A stretch of 64,000 nt of DNA from Candidatus Adamsella avium (GCA_904420445.1 CAJFVJ010000002.1:186001-250000), one strand, 5' to 3'. Counted from the stretch's first letter, positions 38,719 through 49,257 are shown. The notes: generated by a model from the letters alone, not told the origin. Numbers and translations are program-made.

Positions 38719-39728
38719 ACAATCCGAAGATATCTGTTATAACTCCTTTGTTCAACGCCCGAAAGACAATCAAAAAGACAATGTTGTCAGTGCTCGGGCA
38801 GACATTCAAAGAGTTTGAGTTTATTATTGTTGATGATGGGTCGACAGATGACTCGGTAAGTATTGTGAAATCTTTTGATGATGATAGGATAGTGCTTTTG
38901 CAGCAAAAAAATGCCGGCGCTTCAGCAGCCCGCAACCATGGTATAAGAAATGCGAGAGCTGATGTTATCGCATTCATTGACTCTGATGATTTATGGCACC
39001 CTAACAGGCTTGAGCATGATTATGAATTGTTTGTTAACTCGGAGTTTGATGAGAAAGTTTTGCTCACGAATTTTTATATGATGAATCCAGACTATGAGAT
39101 TGTTCACTTCCCGCCTGAGCAGAATTTCAACGGGCTGTTGAGAGAAGTGAAGTACTTTCACCCGTATTTTTATAACCCCGGTGCTTCGATGATGAACAAG
39201 TCAGTGATAGAAAAAGTCGGATATTTCAATGATAAATCAATGCATCATGAGGATTATGAGTTTGCACTCAGACTGATAGATAATTTCCCGTTTATCTATT
39301 CAAAAGAGAGGCTGTTTTATTATCTGTATGATATGAACTCGAAGAGCAAGCGTTCGTTTGATGAATATGATTATTCAAAGTCGCACCTTGCTATTTTGGA
39401 TAAATTTTTTGCAACAACAAAAAATGAGTATTCTCAAGAGTTTATTGAACAGGCTCGTGAGCAGTGTCTGCGAACACAGATTTTTTCTCTCTTATCTTTG
39501 AAGAATAATATCAAAGATTCGAAAAAGTTGTATGAAGAAGAATTGCATAATAAAAAAGCCTTTGCATGTTCTGCAAGAGGCTTGTGTTCAATTTTGTCTT
39601 TTGTTTTAGGGATTAATCTTGTTTTGTTTTCAAGGTTGGTTATTCAAAATTTGTATCGGATTTATTTCAAATATATCAGGAGAATTAGGATTAACGAGCT
39701 GGTGAAGGGACTCTTTGAGGAAGATTAG
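38706..39728 (+). CDS. family 2 glycosyltransferase
   Basis: 340 residues from the ATG at [22 protein letters not shown]; an earlier in-frame TTG lies in the previous gene. GT-A motifs are VDDGSTDDS and [25 protein letters not shown] (DSDD metal site), with [11 protein letters not shown] as the later ED motif. A C-terminal hydrophobic/basic region ([27 protein letters not shown]) may bind the membrane. Its last 38 bases overlap the convergent gene. Last gene of the polysaccharide locus. Confidence 0.9.
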   Translation: MERVDNPKISVITPLFNARKTIKKTMLSVLGQTFKEFEFIIVDDGSTDDSVSIVKSFDDDRIVLLQQKNAGASAARNHGIRNARADVIAFIDSDDLWHPNRLEHDYELFVNSEFDEKVLLTNFYMMNPDYEIVHFPPEQNFNGLLREVKYFHPYFYNPGASMMNKSVIEKVGYFNDKSMHHEDYEFALRLIDNFPFIYSKERLFYYLYDMNSKSKRSFDEYDYSKSHLAILDKFFATTKNEYSQEFIEQAREQCLRTQIFSLLSLKNNIKDSKKLYEEELHNKKAFACSARGLCSILSFVLGINLVLFSRLVIQNLYRIYFKYIRRIRINELVKGLFEED

Positions 39729-40281
39729 CATAGCTGCTGTTTGATGCAACCATTGTTTGAATAGCGTCTCTGCCTTGATTTCCGAATCTTTCAGCAAGAG
39801 TATTTTCTCTGACTACAAGCGGATGAGGATTGTTTTTGAGAGCAGGGTTGCTTGCTGTAACTTTTATCCAGAATTTAGCTTCATTGCAGTGAGCCTGTGT
39901 TTCTTCATCAATAGAGGCACCGTATACAACGTTCTGGTGAGTTGCTTCATGAGCGAGAAGTGCAGCCAGTGCTTCAACAGGAGCGCTTTTGTGTTTGTTA
40001 TCGATGAAGATATACTGGTTGTTTCTGCTATCTTTTGCAGCAAGCGCATTATATCTCATATAAGCTGGTGACATCATAGCCAGGTCAGTAAATTTGATTT
40101 GGATGTTTTTTCTTACCAAAGTTCTGACTGTAGCGCCTTCGCCGTGTGCATCAAGAACCATAAGAGCTTTTTGAATTTTGTAATCAGATGTGATTGATTC
40201 ATAAGCAGCTTGAGCTACATTACCAAAAGAAGCCAGAATGACAACAGCCAAAACAACCAGACTAAACATAACCTTTTGCAT
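39691..40281 (-). CDS. secreted HExxH protein, possible zinc protease
   Basis: 196 residues with a signal peptide (FSLVVLAVVILASFGNVAQA). The motif ALLAHEATHQ has the H-E-x-x-H of zinc metalloproteases, followed by DEETQAHCNE, which could supply the third ligand. I know no exact family; short secreted zincins of this kind are common hypothetical proteins. AAGGA lies upstream of the ATG. The 3' end overlaps the glycosyltransferase gene on the other strand by 38 bases. Confidence 0.8.
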   Translation of the reverse strand: MQKVMFSLVVLAVVILASFGNVAQAAYESITSDYKIQKALMVLDAHGEGATVRTLVRKNIQIKFTDLAMMSPAYMRYNALAAKDSRNNQYIFIDNKHKSAPVEALAALLAHEATHQNVVYGASIDEETQAHCNEAKFWIKVTASNPALKNNPHPLVVRENTLAERFGNQGRDAIQTMVASNSSYANLPQRVPSPAR

Positions 40282-40481
40282 TTTAATAATCCTTATAAGA
40301 CAACAGACAATTGAAAAGTGAATTTTTTAATTCGTATGTTTTTTTTATCGGACGTATTTTTGTTAACTTTAGTGCTGTTTACAATAAAAAAATAAAATCC
40401 TTGCTATCAGAGGGTTTGAGTGTTTTACAAATCGTAATATACTGTTTTTATCCTCATAGGGATATATCTGAAAAGATTTTT

Positions 40482-40490
40482 TGATATAAT
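40482..40490 (+). promoter_or_regulatory. extended -10 promoter before the membrane protein-miaA-mnmG operon
   Basis: TGATATAAT, an extended -10 (TGn-TATAAT) 28 bases before the start of the membrane-protein gene. Confidence 0.5.
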
Positions 40491-40518
40491 CAAAAGAGGA
40501 GTTTTCGAGGATATTAAG

Positions 40519-41367
40519 ATGATAAAAATATTGAAAGATTCATGGGGGCTGACGAAGAATAATCTGGTTCTTGCGTATCCTCTTATATTTTTCTTCTGGA
40601 TAATCTCCATGCTTATTCCTTCAATAGGCGGGGCAGAAATCAGATCTTTGAAGTTTGGAATTATTTTTGCGAATATAATCGGGCTTGTCGTTGTGTTCTG
40701 GAGCGGGTGGTTTGAGATGTTTGCCAAAATTGCCGTTTCATACAAGCAGGATAATAAGACAGCAGAAAAAAAAGAATACTCTTTTGCTTTGATGAAAGAG
40801 TTTTTACCAGGTGTCGGCAAGAATTTTCTGCCTTATCTCGGCGGATTATTTTTGTATTTTTTGTTGTTTTGTTTGATATTTTTATGCGCCGGTCTTATAG
40901 GGGTGAAGTTGTTTGGCATTCCTCAGGTTCCTGAAAATCTGACGGCTGTTTTCTCTGATAAGCAGGCTTTGTATAAGTTCTTATCTTCTCTATCTGAAAC
41001 CGATAAATTAATTTATCTGAAATGGAATATGCTCACAGTGTCTGCAGGTGCTTTCTTTTCTCTTATTACTATGCTCTGGGCGCCGATGATTGCTTTGTGT
41101 TCTCTCAATCCTTTGAAAGCTTTCTTTTTAAATTTGAAACTTATGTTCAAAAAGCCGCTGCAGGTAATTTTGTTGTATTTGATTTATCTCGGTGCAAATA
41201 TGATTTTGAGCATTATATCCTCTATAGCGGGGAATAATCTTCTGCTTCAGCTGATTGCAATTACGGTTATGTTTTTGTTTATTCTTTATTATCTGATGCT
41301 TTTGTTCGTGTTTGTAGAGGAAAACAATGAAAGTTCTTGCGATAGTAGGTTCGACTGCGTCGGGTAA
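40519..41367 (+). CDS. integral membrane protein upstream of miaA
   Basis: 282 residues with about six membrane helices, the first at about 19-35 and others at 50-66, 106-131, 170-190, 210-235 and 245-270. No transporter signature is recognised. The final about 14 residues ([14 protein letters not shown]) are polar and read over the start of miaA, with which it overlaps by 41 bases. GAGGA precedes the ATG. Function unknown. Confidence 0.75.
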   Translation: MIKILKDSWGLTKNNLVLAYPLIFFFWIISMLIPSIGGAEIRSLKFGIIFANIIGLVVVFWSGWFEMFAKIAVSYKQDNKTAEKKEYSFALMKEFLPGVGKNFLPYLGGLFLYFLLFCLIFLCAGLIGVKLFGIPQVPENLTAVFSDKQALYKFLSSLSETDKLIYLKWNMLTVSAGAFFSLITMLWAPMIALCSLNPLKAFFLNLKLMFKKPLQVILLYLIYLGANMILSIISSIAGNNLLLQLIAITVMFLFILYYLMLLFVFVEENNESSCDSRFDCVG

Positions 41368-42238
41368 GACGGCTGTTTCTGTCGAGCTTGCAAAAAAAAT
41401 AGGAGGAGAGATAGTTTCAGCTGATTCAAGGCTGATTTATCGTGATTTTGACATTGGTACAGCGAAACCTACAGCTGAGGAGCGATGCGGAATACCTCAT
41501 TATATGATTGATATAATCCCTCCGGAGCGGCTTTACAGTGCCGGAGATTACAAAAAAGATGCCTCTGAGGCGGTTGAAAAAATTATCTCAAAGGGAAGAA
41601 TACCGATAGTTGTCGGAGGAACTGGGTTTTATGTCCGTTCTCTCTTAGGAGGACTTGATATTCCTGATGTGCCTGCTGATGAAAATTTTCGGGCGGAGAT
41701 GGATAAATTTGTTGAAGATTACGGCAGACAGGCTCTTTATGACAAGCTTGCCGCAATAGACAAAACAACTGCCGATAAACTTCATTATAACGATAATGTT
41801 CGTGTGACGAGAGCTTTAGAGATTTTCCATGCGACAGGGAAGACCATGTCAGAGATTAGTTCAATGTCAAAGCCGCCTTATGAAGTTTTTTATGCAGGAT
41901 TGAATGCCCGTGATAGAGCTTATTTGTATGATAGGGCGAACAGGCGAGTTGATAAGATGATTGACTCAGGGCTTGTTGACGAGGTTCACAGGCTTGTGCA
42001 AAAATACGGTCGGACTCTTCCGATTTTAAAAACTTTAGGTTATAAAGAAATTTGTGAATATTTTGATGGTAAAATATCCTTAGAGGAAGCTGTCGGGTTA
42101 ATAAAAAAACATACAAGAAATTATGCCAAAAGACAGCTGACATGGTTCAGAGCAAATCCTGAAATTCACTGGTATTATATCGATGAGATGACTCAGGAAG
42201 AGATAGTCGAGAAAATAATAAGAGAATACAATGTTTGA
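41327..42238 (+). CDS. miaA: tRNA dimethylallyltransferase
   Basis: Adds a dimethylallyl group to A37 of tRNAs reading UNN codons. 303 residues. P-loop GSTASGKT at the N-terminus, [16 protein letters not shown] and [21 protein letters not shown] for tRNA and substrate binding, [12 protein letters not shown], and [12 protein letters not shown] near the C-terminus. Strong AGAGGA ribosome-binding site. Overlaps mnmG by eight bases. Confidence 0.97.
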   Translation: MKVLAIVGSTASGKTAVSVELAKKIGGEIVSADSRLIYRDFDIGTAKPTAEERCGIPHYMIDIIPPERLYSAGDYKKDASEAVEKIISKGRIPIVVGGTGFYVRSLLGGLDIPDVPADENFRAEMDKFVEDYGRQALYDKLAAIDKTTADKLHYNDNVRVTRALEIFHATGKTMSEISSMSKPPYEVFYAGLNARDRAYLYDRANRRVDKMIDSGLVDEVHRLVQKYGRTLPILKTLGYKEICEYFDGKISLEEAVGLIKKHTRNYAKRQLTWFRANPEIHWYYIDEMTQEEIVEKIIREYNV

Positions 42239-44105
42239 ATATGATGTGATTGTGGTCGGCGGCGGGCATGCCGGGTGTGAAGCTGCGATAGCTGCAAGCA
42301 GGCTCGGAGCTAAAACGCTTTTGATTAGTTTGAATATAGAGAATCTTGCGATGATGCCATGCAATCCTGCGATAGGCGGACCTGCAAAATCAAATCTTGT
42401 CAGAGAAATTGATGCTTTAGGCGGTGTTATGGGGATAGCAGCCGATGCGACTTATGTCCAGCTGAAGATGTTGAACTCTTCAAAAGGTCCTGCTGTTCGT
42501 GCTCTTCGAGCACAATCAGACAAGAAAGAGTATATGGCTTATATGCGGAATGTTCTAGAAAAAGAACAGAACTTGAGTTTGAAACAGTGTATGGCAACGA
42601 AGCTTCTTTCAAAAGACGGGCATGTCTGCGGGGTTGTTGACGAGCTGGGGCTTGAATATTATGCGCCTGCTGTTATTTTGACAACGGGTACATCATTGAA
42701 CGGGAAAATTTTTATCGGGTTCAAGTCTTTTTCTGCTGGGCGTCTTGGAGAGTTTGCTGCGGTCGGATTATCAGAGAGTTTGATAGAGCATGGTTTTGTT
42801 GTCAAGAAGCTTAAGACAGGAACACCTCCTAGGGTTGATTCAAGGACAATTGATTATGACAAAATGACTGTCCAACCGGGAGATGAGAATCCTAGTTTCT
42901 TTTCTTTTGAACCAAACAGACCGATTCGACCGCAGGTACCGTGTTATCTGACAAGAACGAACGAAAAAACTCATGAGATTATAAAAAGCAATCTTGATAA
43001 ATCACCTATGTATGCAGGGTTGATAAAAGGTGTCGGACCCAGATATTGTCCGTCGATTGAAGATAAAGTTGTTCGATTTGCGTCAAATCCTTCCCATCAT
43101 ATTTTTATAGAGCCTGAGGGTAAGAATACCTATGAAACTTATGTTCAGGGATTTTCGTCGAGTTTGCCTGCTGAGGTTCAGCTTCAGATGATAAAGACTC
43201 TCCCGGGATTAGAGCATGTGCATGTTCTGAAACCTGCCTATGCCGTTGAATATGATTATATGCCTGCCGTGCAGCTTGAGCATACGCTTATGACAAAGAG
43301 GATGAAGGGGTTGTTTTGTGCGGGGCAAATTAATGGAACCAGCGGATATGAAGAAGCCGCTGCACAGGGGCTTCTTGCCGGGATAAACGCTGTCAGGTTT
43401 CTCGGGAATCAGGAGATGATTACTCTCTCCCGTGATAGTTCTTATATCGGGACACTTGTTGATGATTTGGTAACAAAAGATATTGAAGACCCTTATCGAA
43501 TGCTTACTTCACGTTCAGAGTACAGGCTTATTTTGAGGCAGGATAATGCTGATTTGCGCCTTACTCATATTGGACGGGAGGTCGGGTTGATTTCTGATGA
43601 GAGATGGCAGAGGTTTTTGGATAAGAAAGATAGTATAGAAAAAGAAAAACAGCGTTTTTTGACACAAAAGATTTCTCCTGATGAGGAAGTTAACTCCGTT
43701 CTTGCAAAATACGGCGAGAACATAGACAGGGGTGTCAGACTCTCAGAGATAATCAAGCGTCCGAATATAACTTATGATGTGTTGAAAGAACTCGATTTTG
43801 AAACGAAAAGGCTAAATCTTTCAAAAGAAATTGCTGAGCAGGTTGAAATTGAGTTCAAATATGAGGGATATATAAAAAGGCAGTCATTGCAGGTTGAGCA
43901 GCTCTCGAAGATGGAAAAAATAAAAATACCCAAAAACTTTGATTTTCAGTCTTTAGAGCATGTTTCTCAGGAAACAAAAGATAAGTTATCAAAGATTAAC
44001 CCTGTGACACTGGCTCAAGCTGCCCGTATCGGCGGGGTAAAACCTGCTGATATTTCTGTGCTTGCAGTGATGATAGAAACTCATCGGTATAAGCTGAAAG
44101 TTTAG
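42231..44105 (+). CDS. mnmG: tRNA uridine 5-carboxymethylaminomethyl modification enzyme
   Basis: FAD protein that with MnmE makes the cmnm5 group on U34 of certain tRNAs. 624 residues. FAD-binding [17 protein letters not shown] at the start, [34 protein letters not shown] and [23 protein letters not shown]. The C-terminus ends in the helical MnmE-contact region. Converges on recN with four shared bases. Confidence 0.98.
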   Translation: MFEYDVIVVGGGHAGCEAAIAASRLGAKTLLISLNIENLAMMPCNPAIGGPAKSNLVREIDALGGVMGIAADATYVQLKMLNSSKGPAVRALRAQSDKKEYMAYMRNVLEKEQNLSLKQCMATKLLSKDGHVCGVVDELGLEYYAPAVILTTGTSLNGKIFIGFKSFSAGRLGEFAAVGLSESLIEHGFVVKKLKTGTPPRVDSRTIDYDKMTVQPGDENPSFFSFEPNRPIRPQVPCYLTRTNEKTHEIIKSNLDKSPMYAGLIKGVGPRYCPSIEDKVVRFASNPSHHIFIEPEGKNTYETYVQGFSSSLPAEVQLQMIKTLPGLEHVHVLKPAYAVEYDYMPAVQLEHTLMTKRMKGLFCAGQINGTSGYEEAAAQGLLAGINAVRFLGNQEMITLSRDSSYIGTLVDDLVTKDIEDPYRMLTSRSEYRLILRQDNADLRLTHIGREVGLISDERWQRFLDKKDSIEKEKQRFLTQKISPDEEVNSVLAKYGENIDRGVRLSEIIKRPNITYDVLKELDFETKRLNLSKEIAEQVEIEFKYEGYIKRQSLQVEQLSKMEKIKIPKNFDFQSLEHVSQETKDKLSKINPVTLAQAARIGGVKPADISVLAVMIETHRYKLKV

Positions 44106-45787
44106 TTATATTGTTCTTTGAACTCACGAGCCTGCTCGAGAAGTTTTTGAGCAAAGTTTTTGCTGTCCTCGCTGAGGTTTCCGCCTGCAAGCCATGAGAG
44201 TGTTTTGACCCTGCCTTCTTCGCTCAGTGTCGAAACTTCTACGGTTGTTGTATTTTCTTCCTGAATTTTTTGGACATAAAAATGTTTGTGCCCCATAGCT
44301 GCGATAATTGGCTGGTGAGTAATGCAGAGGATTTGGTGGTCTGAGGATAGTTTTACCAGTTCTTCTGCAACAGCCTGAGATGCTTTTCCGCTTATACCTG
44401 TGTCTATTTCATCGAAGATAACAGTATTTATTTTATCGCTTTTTGCAAATATGCTCTTGAGAGCAAGCATTATTCTTGAGATTTCGCCTCCGCTTGCGAT
44501 TTTTGAGAGAGGTTTGAAGGGTTCGCCTGGGTTTGTGATTATTAGAAATTCAACCTCATCAGCTCCGTTTTGATTTTTCTCTGTTTTGTTTACTTCTATT
44601 TTGAAATCGGCTCTTGGCATCTCAAGTGAGTGGATTTCCTGTTTGACAAGCTTAGAGAGGTGCATGGCAAGAGTCTGTCTGTTTTCTGATATTTTTTGAG
44701 CCAGTTTGTCTGTTTCTTCTTCTGTTTGTTTGATGTGTTTTTCTAACTCAAGAATTTTTTCATCAGAGATTTCTATTTCATCGAGCTGGGATTTGTATTT
44801 TTCATAGTTCTCGAGTATTTGCTCAAGCGTTGAACCGTATTTTCTGCGGAGTTTATCGAGGAGATTGATGCGTTCTTCGATTTCTTCAAGCAGTTGATCG
44901 TTTGTTTCCAAATTTTCAGAATAACTCCTAAGCTCGTCAGCTGTTTCTTTCAGGGATATTGAGCTGTTTGCTATGTTTTCCGCAAGAGGGGCAAGTCTTT
45001 CATCAAGATTAGAAGCTTTGGTAAGATTTCTTTCGATTGAATCTAGCAGGCTTATTATGCTGTTTTCGCTGTCATATAGCGCATAATATCCTCCGTAGCT
45101 GACTTCTTTGAGTGATTCCGTATTGACGATAACCTCACGCTGTTTTTTGAGTTCATCATACTCGTTGATGTCCGTAATTTTTGCGTTTTCGATTTCATCT
45201 ATTTGAAATTTGAGAAAATCTATCTGTGACCTTGTTGCTTCTAAGTTTTCTGTTTTATTTTTGTAATCATTTCTCAGCTTCAAGAGTTGAGAGTATTTTT
45301 CTTTATAGTCTTCTACGAGCTGTTGATGCCCTGAATCTCCGTAGTTATCAAGTAGATGGATGTGAGTTTTCGGGTTTAGATATTTGTAGGTTTGATGCTG
45401 GGAGTGGATATCGATGAGCATGTGCCTCAGCTCCTGCATAAAACTCTGCGTGACAAGAACTCCGTTGATACGTGTTTTTGTCGCATTTTGGGTTATTTCT
45501 CTTGATATTATTATTTCATTGTCGAACTCAAGGTCTATATCATTATTTTTGATGAAGTTGAGAATATTTTTATCATCGACTTCGAGAACCATTTCGATGA
45601 AAGCTTTTTCTTCGCCTGTTTTGATGACCTCTTTTGATGCCCGTTCACCAAGAACTATATCAACTGCGCCGATGATAATACTTTTCCCTGAGCCCGTTTC
45701 TCCAGTGATAACATTAAGACGTTTATCAAAGTTGAGATGCAGTTTGTCGATGAGGGTAAAGTTTTTGATGAAGATTGATTTAATCAT
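44102..45787 (-). CDS. recN: DNA repair protein RecN
   Basis: SMC-like ATPase for double-strand break repair. 561 residues. Walker A GETGSGKS at about 29-36, long coiled coils in the middle (about 150-370), and C-terminal [15 protein letters not shown] (signature) and [16 protein letters not shown] (Walker B). ATGA overlap with nadK upstream. The order tlyA-nadK-recN is a known conserved cluster in Gram-positives and relatives. Confidence 0.97.
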   Translation of the reverse strand: MIKSIFIKNFTLIDKLHLNFDKRLNVITGETGSGKSIIIGAVDIVLGERASKEVIKTGEEKAFIEMVLEVDDKNILNFIKNNDIDLEFDNEIIISREITQNATKTRINGVLVTQSFMQELRHMLIDIHSQHQTYKYLNPKTHIHLLDNYGDSGHQQLVEDYKEKYSQLLKLRNDYKNKTENLEATRSQIDFLKFQIDEIENAKITDINEYDELKKQREVIVNTESLKEVSYGGYYALYDSENSIISLLDSIERNLTKASNLDERLAPLAENIANSSISLKETADELRSYSENLETNDQLLEEIEERINLLDKLRRKYGSTLEQILENYEKYKSQLDEIEISDEKILELEKHIKQTEEETDKLAQKISENRQTLAMHLSKLVKQEIHSLEMPRADFKIEVNKTEKNQNGADEVEFLIITNPGEPFKPLSKIASGGEISRIMLALKSIFAKSDKINTVIFDEIDTGISGKASQAVAEELVKLSSDHQILCITHQPIIAAMGHKHFYVQKIQEENTTTVEVSTLSEEGRVKTLSWLAGGNLSEDSKNFAQKLLEQAREFKEQYN

Positions 45788-46677
45788 ACACTTCCCTCCC
45801 TCGGTGATACCCCCCAGTGGAGTTTCTGGCGCAATACCGAATAAAAACTGTTGTTTTTTCTATCGATTATAATCAGTTTTGCTTTTTTGGGGTGTTTTTT
45901 TATTTCTATTACGTTTTTCTTATCGAGTTCGTAGTTCTTTTGCCCGTCTGCGGTAATATAGAGTTCTGACCAGTGAGAGTCTGTTTTTACCGTAATTTTT
46001 TCATCGCCAGGGATAACAAGTGGTCGTGTACTCAGAGAGTGAGGGCAAATAGGCACTATAACCATGACATCAAGGCATGGGGTGACTATAGGTCCTCCAG
46101 CTGATAGAGTGTAAGCTGTCGAGCCTGTCGGGGTGGATACAATCAGTCCATCAGCAAGGTAGTCACAGACATGTCTGTCATTCAGATAGAGATAGAGTTT
46201 TTCCGTTCTTGCGAGTGCTCCGCCTTTGATTACTACGTCGTTGAGCGCATTGAAGTTGAAACTTTCATTCGGGCTGTCAAATACATTCAGCATCAGTCTT
46301 TCTTCTATTTGAAAGTTTCCGTTGAACAGGCTGTCAAAGCCTTCTTTAATATTATCTTTTGAGAGCTGAGAGAGAAAACCCAGTCTGCCGTGGTTTATTC
46401 CAAGGACGGGTATATCAAATTGAGCATAGAATCTGGCTATGCTGATGAGTGTTCCATCTCCGCCTATTGCTATGGCAAGGGAGATATCTCGTGAAAATTC
46501 TTTTGTTTTCTTGGTTTTTGATGGGTAAAGAGCTTGCAGCTCAACATTAACATCCCTTGATAGCAAATCTTTTTCCGCTTCCTGCGCAATGGTCAAAGAT
46601 TGTGGGATTTCTGCGTTGTATATTACGCTGATTTTTTCTATGTTAACAAAGTCATTATTTTCTGATTTTATAATCAA
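45784..46677 (-). CDS. nadK: NAD kinase
   Basis: Phosphorylates NAD to NADP. 297 residues. The family core GGDGT lies in AIAIGGDGTLISIAR, then GINHGRLGFLSQL, NDVVIKGGALARTEKL and DGLIVSTPTGSTAYTLSAGGPIV. The start is a TTG that overlaps the tlyA stop as TTGA, with GAG about nine bases upstream; no in-frame ATG fits. Confidence 0.96.
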   Translation of the reverse strand: MIIKSENNDFVNIEKISVIYNAEIPQSLTIAQEAEKDLLSRDVNVELQALYPSKTKKTKEFSRDISLAIAIGGDGTLISIARFYAQFDIPVLGINHGRLGFLSQLSKDNIKEGFDSLFNGNFQIEERLMLNVFDSPNESFNFNALNDVVIKGGALARTEKLYLYLNDRHVCDYLADGLIVSTPTGSTAYTLSAGGPIVTPCLDVMVIVPICPHSLSTRPLVIPGDEKITVKTDSHWSELYITADGQKNYELDKKNVIEIKKHPKKAKLIIIDRKNNSFYSVLRQKLHWGVSPREGSV

Positions 46678-47480
46678 TTTAGTATCTCGAACGCTTCATC
46701 TGCTACACTTTGTATTTTATCATCATCAAGATAATTTGGCTCATCTGTTAAGTAAATCAAATATTCTATATTTCCGGCAGGTCCTTTGATTGAAGAATAG
46801 GTGAGATTTTTGGGAAACAGATTGATGGTTTTGGCGTAAGAGATTACCGATTTTATTACTTCGATGTGTACTTTTTTATCAGTGACAACACCGTTTTTGC
46901 CGATTTGTTCTCTGCCTGCCTCAAACTGAGGTTTGATTAGTGCGACCATTTGTTGTTTTGAGAGCATTTTTTTTATGTTCGGAAGAACTTTTGTGATAGA
47001 GATAAAAGACAAATCCATGACAGCAAATTCTGCTTTTTCATCTGTATTGTCATAGATATCTTCAGGCTGGCAGTTTTTTATGTTTGTTTTTTCGATAACT
47101 TTTACCCTCGGGTCTTCTCTCAGTTTCCAGGCTATTTGTCCGTATCCGACATCAACGGCATAAATCTTTGACGCTCCGTTTTGCAGAAGGCAGTCCGTAA
47201 AACCTCCCGTTGAGGCGCCTGCATCAAGGCAAATTTTGTTTGAAAAGTCTATGTTGAATGATTTGATAGCTTTTTCGAGTTTAAATCCTCCTCTGCTCAC
47301 ATATGGCATGGTTTGGATTTCGATGTTCAAATCTTCTGTATCTTTGATTTGGAAGCCCGCTTTAGTAATTTTTTCTCCGTTAATTTTGACATCCCCTGCC
47401 ATGATTGCCGCTTGAGCTTTGCTTTTTGTTTCAAAAAGCCCTCTTTCAATCAGCAGGTTGTCGAGTCGTTTTTTTTCCAT
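46674..47480 (-). CDS. tlyA: TlyA-family rRNA 2'-O-methyltransferase
   Basis: Ribose methyltransferase that in known members modifies cytidines of 16S and/or 23S rRNA. 268 residues: an N-terminal S4 RNA-binding domain (RLDNLLIERGLFETKSKAQAAIMAGDVKINGE split), PYVSRGGFKLEKAI linker, then the SAM domain LDAGASTGGFTDCLLQNGA and AVMDLSFIS. It heads the tlyA-nadK-recN operon, and a mobile repeat copy lies 78 bases upstream. Confidence 0.95.
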   Translation of the reverse strand: MEKKRLDNLLIERGLFETKSKAQAAIMAGDVKINGEKITKAGFQIKDTEDLNIEIQTMPYVSRGGFKLEKAIKSFNIDFSNKICLDAGASTGGFTDCLLQNGASKIYAVDVGYGQIAWKLREDPRVKVIEKTNIKNCQPEDIYDNTDEKAEFAVMDLSFISITKVLPNIKKMLSKQQMVALIKPQFEAGREQIGKNGVVTDKKVHIEVIKSVISYAKTINLFPKNLTYSSIKGPAGNIEYLIYLTDEPNYLDDDKIQSVADEAFEILN

Positions 47481-47557
47481 AGCAATTTTGATATAAATTT
47501 TTTACATCGAAATTATACCAAAAATAACGTTGAAAGAGTAAAGCAAAAATTAGGAAC

Positions 47558-47679
47558 TTATATAGCAAATTCCTCCAAAAATTTCCAAAACAACGTCATA
47601 CTTAGCGTTAGCGAAGTTCTTCAGGCTAAACCCTCAGAATGACAAACTTTTAATAGTATCTGTGGAATTTTCTATATAA
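47558..47679 (-). repeat. palindromic MITE-like repeat, copy B (inverted)
   Basis: 122-bp element between tlyA and the membrane-protein genes. Ends are TTATATAGCAAATTCC (47558-47573) and GGAATTTTCTATATAA (47664-47679). Inner inverted segments GTCATACTTAG (47595-47605) and CTCAGAATGAC (47633-47643) pair. It is the reverse complement of copy A, with about 19 fewer bases at the hairpin tip. Outside the core, GGGAT on one side and AGTTC on the other also match copy A, so the true ends may lie a few bases further out. Confidence 0.85.
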
Positions 47680-47689
47680 ATCCCAAAAA

Positions 47690-48436
47690 TTACTTCAGGA
47701 AGCTTTTGAAAGTGCTCATAGCCTGAGCATTTTTTGTTCTGCTCAGCTGACCTGCTCTGACAAGTTGTTCTTGAGGGTTTACGCTTATTTTCTGAACGGC
47801 AGGTTGTTTAGCCATTTCTTTTTCTTCTTTTCTTTTCTGTATTTTTGCTGTTATTTTCTTTGTCAGAGGAGTTGCAATTACCGGAGTAATGTATCTGTAC
47901 ATAAATGCGAAGCACAGACCAGTTGCTGCGTTTCTTGCAACACCTTTTTTGAGAGCGGCGAAATCACCGTCTTTATAATGTTTTGCTGCCCAATCCAGAT
48001 ATTTTTTGCCTTTTCCGCCTTCATTTGCTTTTTCGAAGGCGTCACCGAGTTTCCCGAACAATTTCAGAATAGGCTTATCAAGGGCGATAGCTCCTGCTGT
48101 CGGGATAGCCCAGGTTATGGCGTTGTTTATGGCGAGAGGTTTTTTGTTCTTTTCTTCTATATTTTTATTCGCAAGTGTTTGTATAATATAGAAAGAGCTG
48201 AGAACGGTGCTTACACCTATGATACACCCCTGTCTGAGCCAGCCGGATTTTCCTGCGTCGGTAACTTTTTTGATAAATTTTTCGATGCCTTTTGATTTTG
48301 CAACTTTTTCCAAACCGAGTTCTACAGTGTCGCTTAGTTTATCGCTGGCTTGTGATAGAACTTTTGGTACTCCTGTGAAGGTTACGTTGCTCTTGTTTCG
48401 AGCAGACATGTTAGGTTGAACTCTATTTACTTGCAT
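47690..48436 (-). CDS. lineage-type membrane protein with N-terminal TFTG motif
   Basis: 248 residues, no known family. The N-terminus MQVNRVQPNMSARNKSNVTFTG is polar and ends with T-F-T-G at 19-22, a pattern shared with neighbouring proteins. Hydrophobic helices lie near 70-88 (CIIGVSTVLSSFYIIQ), 105-125 (AITWAIPTAGAIAL) and 168-190 (AATGLCFAFMYRYITPVIATP). The C-terminal region is Lys/Gln-rich. AAGGAGC ribosome-binding site; overlaps the upstream gene by 14 bases. Not a typical signal peptide. Confidence 0.78.
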   Translation of the reverse strand: MQVNRVQPNMSARNKSNVTFTGVPKVLSQASDKLSDTVELGLEKVAKSKGIEKFIKKVTDAGKSGWLRQGCIIGVSTVLSSFYIIQTLANKNIEEKNKKPLAINNAITWAIPTAGAIALDKPILKLFGKLGDAFEKANEGGKGKKYLDWAAKHYKDGDFAALKKGVARNAATGLCFAFMYRYITPVIATPLTKKITAKIQKRKEEKEMAKQPAVQKISVNPQEQLVRAGQLSRTKNAQAMSTFKSFLK

Positions 48437-49151
48437 TAGCCTGCTCCTTTACTTGATTTTGTGCTGTTTGTGCCTGTTTTTCTTCAGCTTTTTGAGTTTT
48501 TTTATGGTTCGGGAAAAGAACCTTCATAATCGGAGGAATCAAAGCGACCGTAAGAGCAGCTCTGAACGGAACCAACACCATCTGTGGAGCATATTCAGCA
48601 ACCAGTTTGAAGTTGTCTGCATATTTTGCCGCTTTTTCCGCTACCTCTTCTGAGGCGTCTTTTCCTGCTTTGAGATAACTTCCTTTCATAAAATCAGGAT
48701 TATCTTTGAGTTTTTTCATTAATTTTTCTGCGCCTTTTTTGATTGGCGAGGTAATGGCAACAGTGAAGGCATAACCTATAGATGCTGATGCAATGCCATG
48801 AACTGCCGCATACTGTGTATCTTTGTCGTCTTTTCCTTTCCCTGTTGCGAGTATTGTTGCGGGTCTAAGGACACCTGCAAGAATCAGAGCTGAAAATGCT
48901 TCGACCATTGCCTGACTTTTTGACATCTTTGCAAAGCTTAAAAACGGTTTGCTGGTCAATATTTTTTGACCGATATTTCCTTGAAAGCTTGTTGTGTCAG
49001 CATTTGTTGTATTTTTTGCACTAAAAAATCCGCTCGTACTCACACTTGCGGATTTATTATTATTTTGCACACTCTTATTTTCAGCTCGCTTAATCACACT
49101 CTTAGGGCGATGCTTATAAAATTCTGATTGATGTAGCCTCGTAGTCTGCAT
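48423..49151 (-). CDS. lineage-type membrane protein with N-terminal SFQG motif
   Basis: 242 residues, no known family. A long polar, disordered-looking N-terminus ends with SFQG at 55-58. Two hydrophobic segments follow (FSALILAGVLRPATILA, about 86-102; GIASASIGYAFTVAITSP, about 119-136), and another near 196-215 (VLVPFRAALTVALIPPIM). The tail is Gln/Ala/Lys-rich. The next gene down overlaps its end, so both are translated together. Architecture matches the 248-residue neighbour. Confidence 0.78.
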   Translation of the reverse strand: MQTTRLHQSEFYKHRPKSVIKRAENKSVQNNNKSASVSTSGFFSAKNTTNADTTSFQGNIGQKILTSKPFLSFAKMSKSQAMVEAFSALILAGVLRPATILATGKGKDDKDTQYAAVHGIASASIGYAFTVAITSPIKKGAEKLMKKLKDNPDFMKGSYLKAGKDASEEVAEKAAKYADNFKLVAEYAPQMVLVPFRAALTVALIPPIMKVLFPNHKKTQKAEEKQAQTAQNQVKEQANASK

Positions 49152-49257
49152 ATTTTTTATCCACCAACTTTATTCCCTACTACTATTTTAATATCAAACA
49201 AGGAAAAATATTGTTAGTTTTGCAAAATAGCTTTACAAAACTTAATAAAACGGCGTT

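Noticed and set aside
40337-40400. Short plus-strand hydrophobic reading frame between the secreted protease and membrane protein
   Set aside because: About 19 codons with no ribosome-binding site and in an A/T-rich gap.
47313-47642. 109-residue plus-strand reading frame over the tlyA 5' end
   Set aside because: It is antisense to tlyA and then runs into repeat copy B.
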